Source of the DNA: Campylobacterales bacterium | GTDB lineage: Bacteria > Campylobacterota > Campylobacteria > Campylobacterales > Sulfurovaceae | DNA: 8,997 bases | Reading direction: 5' to 3' | Assembly: GCA_014763905.1 (NCBI GenBank) | Contig: JACXUN010000046.1 | Coordinates: forward strand, 1 to 8,997 | Part shown: positions 6,676 through 8,997 of the stretch, one piece after another | How the letters are laid out: each line of letters starts with the position of its first letter | Numbering within the stretch: the first letter of the stretch is position 1 | The notes under the pieces: model-generated | The model's database searches: none | What the model was told of the DNA's origin: nothing | Seen by the model: only the letters and a program-made list of their open reading frames with translations | Translations under genes and position numbers: made by a program

Positions 6676-6701
6676 GTCGGGATCAGGAGAACCCGACCTA
6701 C
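6676..6701 (-). repeat. REP-like palindrome with GTAG foot
   Basis: On the minus strand GTAG is followed directly by GTCGGG-TTCTCCTGAT-CCCGAC, a 6-bp stem with a 10-nt loop. It has the same layout, and nearly the same stem sequence, as the element at 1264-1283, which supports a dispersed REP family. It sits between two genes of the TorD cluster, where the hairpin could modulate the amount of downstream message or protect the upstream transcript. The perfect AAAGGAG of the next gene starts just five bases after it. Confidence 0.55.
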
Positions 6702-6714
6702 AGTTTTCAATATT

Positions 6715-7179
6715 TTACACAATTGTCGGAATCAAATCCAAATCTATTTTGGCTCCGTACCAGCGTTCGGCTAAGAGCATCATCCGTACCGCCAAGATCA
6801 TCCGTTCATCAAAAAATTCCGGATTCTCTACCAACTCATCGATATCTACATCGAGATTGTATCCGATGATCTTACCGTCAACCACCTCGACAAAACCAAC
6901 CAAGCCTCTAACTTTGGCTCGTTCATTCAGCTCGTCACAATATTTGATCACCTCGGCTTGGAACTCCGGCTCAATTATCATTCGATTGACCTTGGAGTTT
7001 GCCAAATTGGTCATGGTGTAGTGAAAATGCTCTTCCTTGATATTCAGAGCAATTGCCGTGGCATTGATACCGCTTATTTTGAGTATCTTGTTAAAATAGC
7101 GTCGCCGGTCACCTGTTTGGGCATTAAATCCAATAATGGTACACAATTGCGTATCGGGTTGTATCTCATGTGGTTCCAT
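6715..7179 (-). CDS. Shikimate dehydrogenase N-terminal-domain-like protein, probably not catalytic
   Basis: 154 residues. The pattern follows the substrate-binding domain of shikimate dehydrogenase (AroE). IIGFNAQTGDRRRYFNKILK (15-34) fits the family start (normally G-P-HSLSP-HN); GINATAIALNIKEEHFHYTM (37-56) fits the second strand; KVRGLVGFVEVVDGKIIGYN (89-108) fits the GA-NT ... G-L-GYNTDG end. The key residues are not kept: the NVTIPHK motif with the catalytic Lys is replaced by VNRMIIEPEF (64-73), SLSP is absent, and GYNTDG is GYNLDV. The NADP-binding domain is missing; a short helical tail follows. It is therefore unlikely to be an AroE enzyme and may bind a ligand or partner. The ATG has AAGGAG 11 bases upstream, overlapping the stop of the preceding ferredoxin gene, with a 14-base gap. 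The similarity is from motif reading, not a search. Confidence 0.65.
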   Translation of the reverse strand: MEPHEIQPDTQLCTIIGFNAQTGDRRRYFNKILKISGINATAIALNIKEEHFHYTMTNLANSKVNRMIIEPEFQAEVIKYCDELNERAKVRGLVGFVEVVDGKIIGYNLDVDIDELVENPEFFDERMILAVRMMLLAERWYGAKIDLDLIPTIV

Positions 7180-7193
7180 AAATTAGGTTCTCC

Positions 7194-8285
7194 TTAAAAA
7201 TCCATCTTTTTAGCGTTTTGATGAAGCTCCATCGCCTCTTCCTCTTCGATACGGCATCGTGGACACTCAATCGGTCCGCCGGTATAGGTGAAGTAGTTGC
7301 CACACTCGTTGCACCGTTTGATATTGAAAGTCGCCAAGGTTCGCTGTGTCGGTTCAAAGAACTCTTTGATCTCAAATCCCGGTTGGATATGAATCGCATC
7401 CGGTTCGCACACATCGTGGCAGAGGTGACACTTGACGCACATCATCGCATCAAAGTTGATAAGCGAGAACTTCCCATCACTGCTCAACGCACCGGTGGGA
7501 CAAATACGATAACAGATCTGGCAGTTGGTACAGTGTTCATCGACAAATTTCTGTGAGGTGAAACTGATATCTTCACTGGCAATCACATCGTACTGCTCTT
7601 GTTTGCCGATCCGTTTGAGTACCGAAAAGAGTAGCTTGCGTTTGTCAGGTATCTTTTTGTTGCGTATCTTAGCAATCGTTGCGGTGTCGAGTCCAAATAA
7701 TTTGAGATCATCGGCATCGACCGCTTCTTCAAAACTCTGTTTGTTTTTCATGACCGCTTTGAGCGAGAAGAGGTCGCGTCGATTGGTGGCTGTTTCCTCT
7801 TTCTTTGTTTGTTCTGGGGTAAACGTGGCGATCTTAATGTGTTTATCACTGAAACTCTCTAAGATAAAGTTTGCCTCTTCGATATTGTGTCGTATCTGTT
7901 GGGAGAGTTGATCACTCTCTTTTCCACATTGGCACGCATCGACATTCATTATGATCGGTTCATCACTAGAGAGTGCCAAAGCGATTAGGTACTCCACATT
8001 GAGCGTACTGAGACACGGCAGATCGGTTTGACAGGTCAACTGTGTTGTTTGAGATTTCAGTGTCTCAAAAAAGAAGTTGATCGGTGAGAAGTTCTTTAAT
8101 GAAAAGGATTCGGTAGGACAGACCCCGACACATCCACCGCAATCGATACACGCCGAGGGGGTAAATGCGGGAATATTATCCACGATCTCAATGGTATGCA
8201 CCGGACAGATATCGACACATCGGGTACATTCCGAAAATTTGCTGCTGGCTCTTACGCAAGAGCTTACGTCCAAGGTTAAGTTCAT
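7194..8285 (-). CDS. Polyferredoxin-like 4Fe-4S protein of the TorD cluster
   Basis: 363 residues with two pairs of cluster motifs. N-terminal pair: CTRCVDICP (20-28, one Cys short, perhaps completed by Cys10) and CIDCGGCVGVCP (46-57). C-terminal pair: CTNCQICYRICP (252-263) and CVKCHLCHDVCE (283-294). The middle region holds further cysteines (85, 91, 118, 120). CNEC (325-328) with CPRC (341-344) forms a zinc-ribbon or rubredoxin-like tail. There is no signal peptide or membrane helix, so it should be a cytoplasmic electron carrier or assembly factor. Similar 4Fe-4S proteins stand beside TorD-type chaperones in formate dehydrogenase clusters of Proteobacteria, and I infer a link to maturation of, or electron transfer to, a molybdenum or tungsten enzyme. 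It follows the chaperone gene after eight bases, so the two are surely co-transcribed. The substrate enzyme is not in the window. Confidence 0.85.
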   Translation of the reverse strand: MNLTLDVSSCVRASSKFSECTRCVDICPVHTIEIVDNIPAFTPSACIDCGGCVGVCPTESFSLKNFSPINFFFETLKSQTTQLTCQTDLPCLSTLNVEYLIALALSSDEPIIMNVDACQCGKESDQLSQQIRHNIEEANFILESFSDKHIKIATFTPEQTKKEETATNRRDLFSLKAVMKNKQSFEEAVDADDLKLFGLDTATIAKIRNKKIPDKRKLLFSVLKRIGKQEQYDVIASEDISFTSQKFVDEHCTNCQICYRICPTGALSSDGKFSLINFDAMMCVKCHLCHDVCEPDAIHIQPGFEIKEFFEPTQRTLATFNIKRCNECGNYFTYTGGPIECPRCRIEEEEAMELHQNAKKMDF

Positions 8286-8293
8286 CCGTTCAC

Positions 8294-8923
8294 TTACCCT
8301 TTGAGATGCTCATGGATATATTCAAAATCACTCAGCAGGAACTCCATCGCCAATTCGGCTCCGTCGTGGTAGAGAGGAGTTCGGGATTCGCGTTTCATAT
8401 TGATCAGATACATCGGTACCCAATCTAGTAGGTGATCTTGCATAAAGTTCTTCTGTACCTCTAAAAGTTCTTGGATACCCTCTTCATCTGCGGCTTCAAA
8501 TGCTTTTTTGATCGCATCGCAGAGCATATACATAAACTCTAGCTCTACTCCGATATGATCGGCACTGACCACACGGGCTTTGTCCAGTTCGACTCTAAAA
8601 TCAAGTTCATTATAGAGCTGGATGAGCGGATTGTCTCCGCCGCTTTCAATCATCTGATCATCACGCTTGTAGAAACTCTCATACGGTACTAAATGGAGTA
8701 GAAACAGGTTGGCATAATCGACATCTAAATATCGCTCTTTCAAAATAGAGTTGTTGAACTCTTTACGCTTTGCCCACTCTTTATAGTTAGGAAATAGATC
8801 TAAAATCGCTCCGTTTGATTCAATCTGTTCCAAAAACTGAACATCTACTTCCGTAATCATCAGCCGTGAAATAAGGGCATAGAGGGTGATGCGATTCTCT
8901 ATCTCTTCTTTTGTTATTGTCAT
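8294..8923 (-). CDS. TorD/DmsD-family molecular chaperone
   Basis: 209 all-helical residues of the TorD family, cytoplasmic chaperones that bind the twin-arginine signal or core of a molybdoenzyme and hold it until the cofactor is inserted. Visible signatures are the N-terminal helix RITLYALISRLM (11-22), YANLFLLHLVPYESFYKRDD (70-89) corresponding to the family's LF-VPYES region, DHIGVELEFMYMLCDAI (122-138) matching the E-PDH-ELEFM motif, and FMQDHLLDWVPMY (160-172) matching F--HL--W. The frame is open up to 8974, but the ATG at 8923 is preferred: AAAGG stands six bases before it and MTITKEEIENR is the normal family start. It is the first gene of the four-gene unit in this window. Which enzyme it serves cannot be told; formate dehydrogenase is the best guess from the polyferredoxin neighbour. 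Confidence 0.87.
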   Translation of the reverse strand: MTITKEEIENRITLYALISRLMITEVDVQFLEQIESNGAILDLFPNYKEWAKRKEFNNSILKERYLDVDYANLFLLHLVPYESFYKRDDQMIESGGDNPLIQLYNELDFRVELDKARVVSADHIGVELEFMYMLCDAIKKAFEAADEEGIQELLEVQKNFMQDHLLDWVPMYLINMKRESRTPLYHDGAELAMEFLLSDFEYIHEHLKG

Positions 8924-8952
8924 GCTTGCCTTTCTATAATCATAAAGGTTAC

Positions 8953-8975
8953 CCCTTAATATAGGGCAAATCATA
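8953..8975 (-). promoter_or_regulatory. Predicted promoter of the TorD cluster with an inverted repeat at the start region
   Basis: The minus strand shows TGG-TATGAT, an extended -10 box with the hexamer at 8970-8975, about 47 bases upstream of the chaperone ATG. The expected -35 position falls at the window edge and cannot be judged. CCCT-ATATTA-AGGG (8953-8966) straddles the expected transcription start and could be an operator or a small leader hairpin. Both are inferred from sequence pattern only, and an upstream gene beyond the window could also drive this cluster. Confidence 0.3.
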
Positions 8976-8997
8976 CCACTTTCATAATAAATATAAC

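Noticed and set aside
8953..8975. Resemblance of the TorD leader (ATTTGCCCT...AGGG on the minus strand) to the CRISPR repeat core
   Set aside because: Only nine contiguous bases plus a common CCCT/AGGG stem are shared; loop length and flanks differ and there is no repetition. Chance is the better explanation.

Overview
The window looks like a chromosomal segment from a Campylobacterota-type bacterium, for example a relative of Sulfurovum, Sulfurimonas or Sulfuricurvum. This is an inference from gene style: a divergent cobS-cobC pair, a TorD/polyferredoxin accessory cluster, a DUF2868/DUF3482 pair, AT-rich intergenic DNA and mostly AAGGAG-type ribosome binding sites. No rRNA or housekeeping marker is present to confirm it. 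All recognisable protein genes lie on the minus strand, so the genes read from right to left. I see no tRNA, rRNA or transposase gene.

Left end (33-1183): a CRISPR array of 18 apparently identical 30-bp repeats and 17 unique spacers of 34-37 bp. The repeat has a small hairpin followed by an 8-nt GTTTGAAAC-type handle, which suggests crRNA is read on the plus strand. No cas gene is visible, so the array is either an orphan or served by cas genes to the left or elsewhere.

1264-2654: after a REP-like palindrome comes a cobalamin-assembly pair. cobS makes the final adenosylcobalamin(-phosphate) and overlaps by ATGA a CobC-type histidine phosphatase. The phosphatase appears to be cut short by a +1 frameshift, because a coding-like 38-codon tail follows in the next frame. 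This part is AT-rich.

2758-5590: a more GC-rich two-gene unit, a four-helix membrane protein (DUF2868) overlapping by 11 bases a GTPase with a C-terminal DUF3482 region. It has its own TATAAT-type promoter and looks like an acquired or accessory unit of unknown function.

5609-6142: the C-terminal remnant of a BspA-like (DUF285) repeat surface protein with no usable start in its conserved part, a decayed gene.

6200-8975: a four-gene cluster reading TorD-family chaperone, polyferredoxin with four cluster motifs and a zinc-ribbon-like tail, a small shikimate-dehydrogenase-N-domain-like protein lacking the catalytic lysine region, and a 152-aa protein of unknown family. Such clusters assist assembly of molybdenum/tungsten oxidoreductases, often formate dehydrogenase. 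The enzyme itself is not in the window and may lie to the right. A second REP-like palindrome sits inside this cluster.
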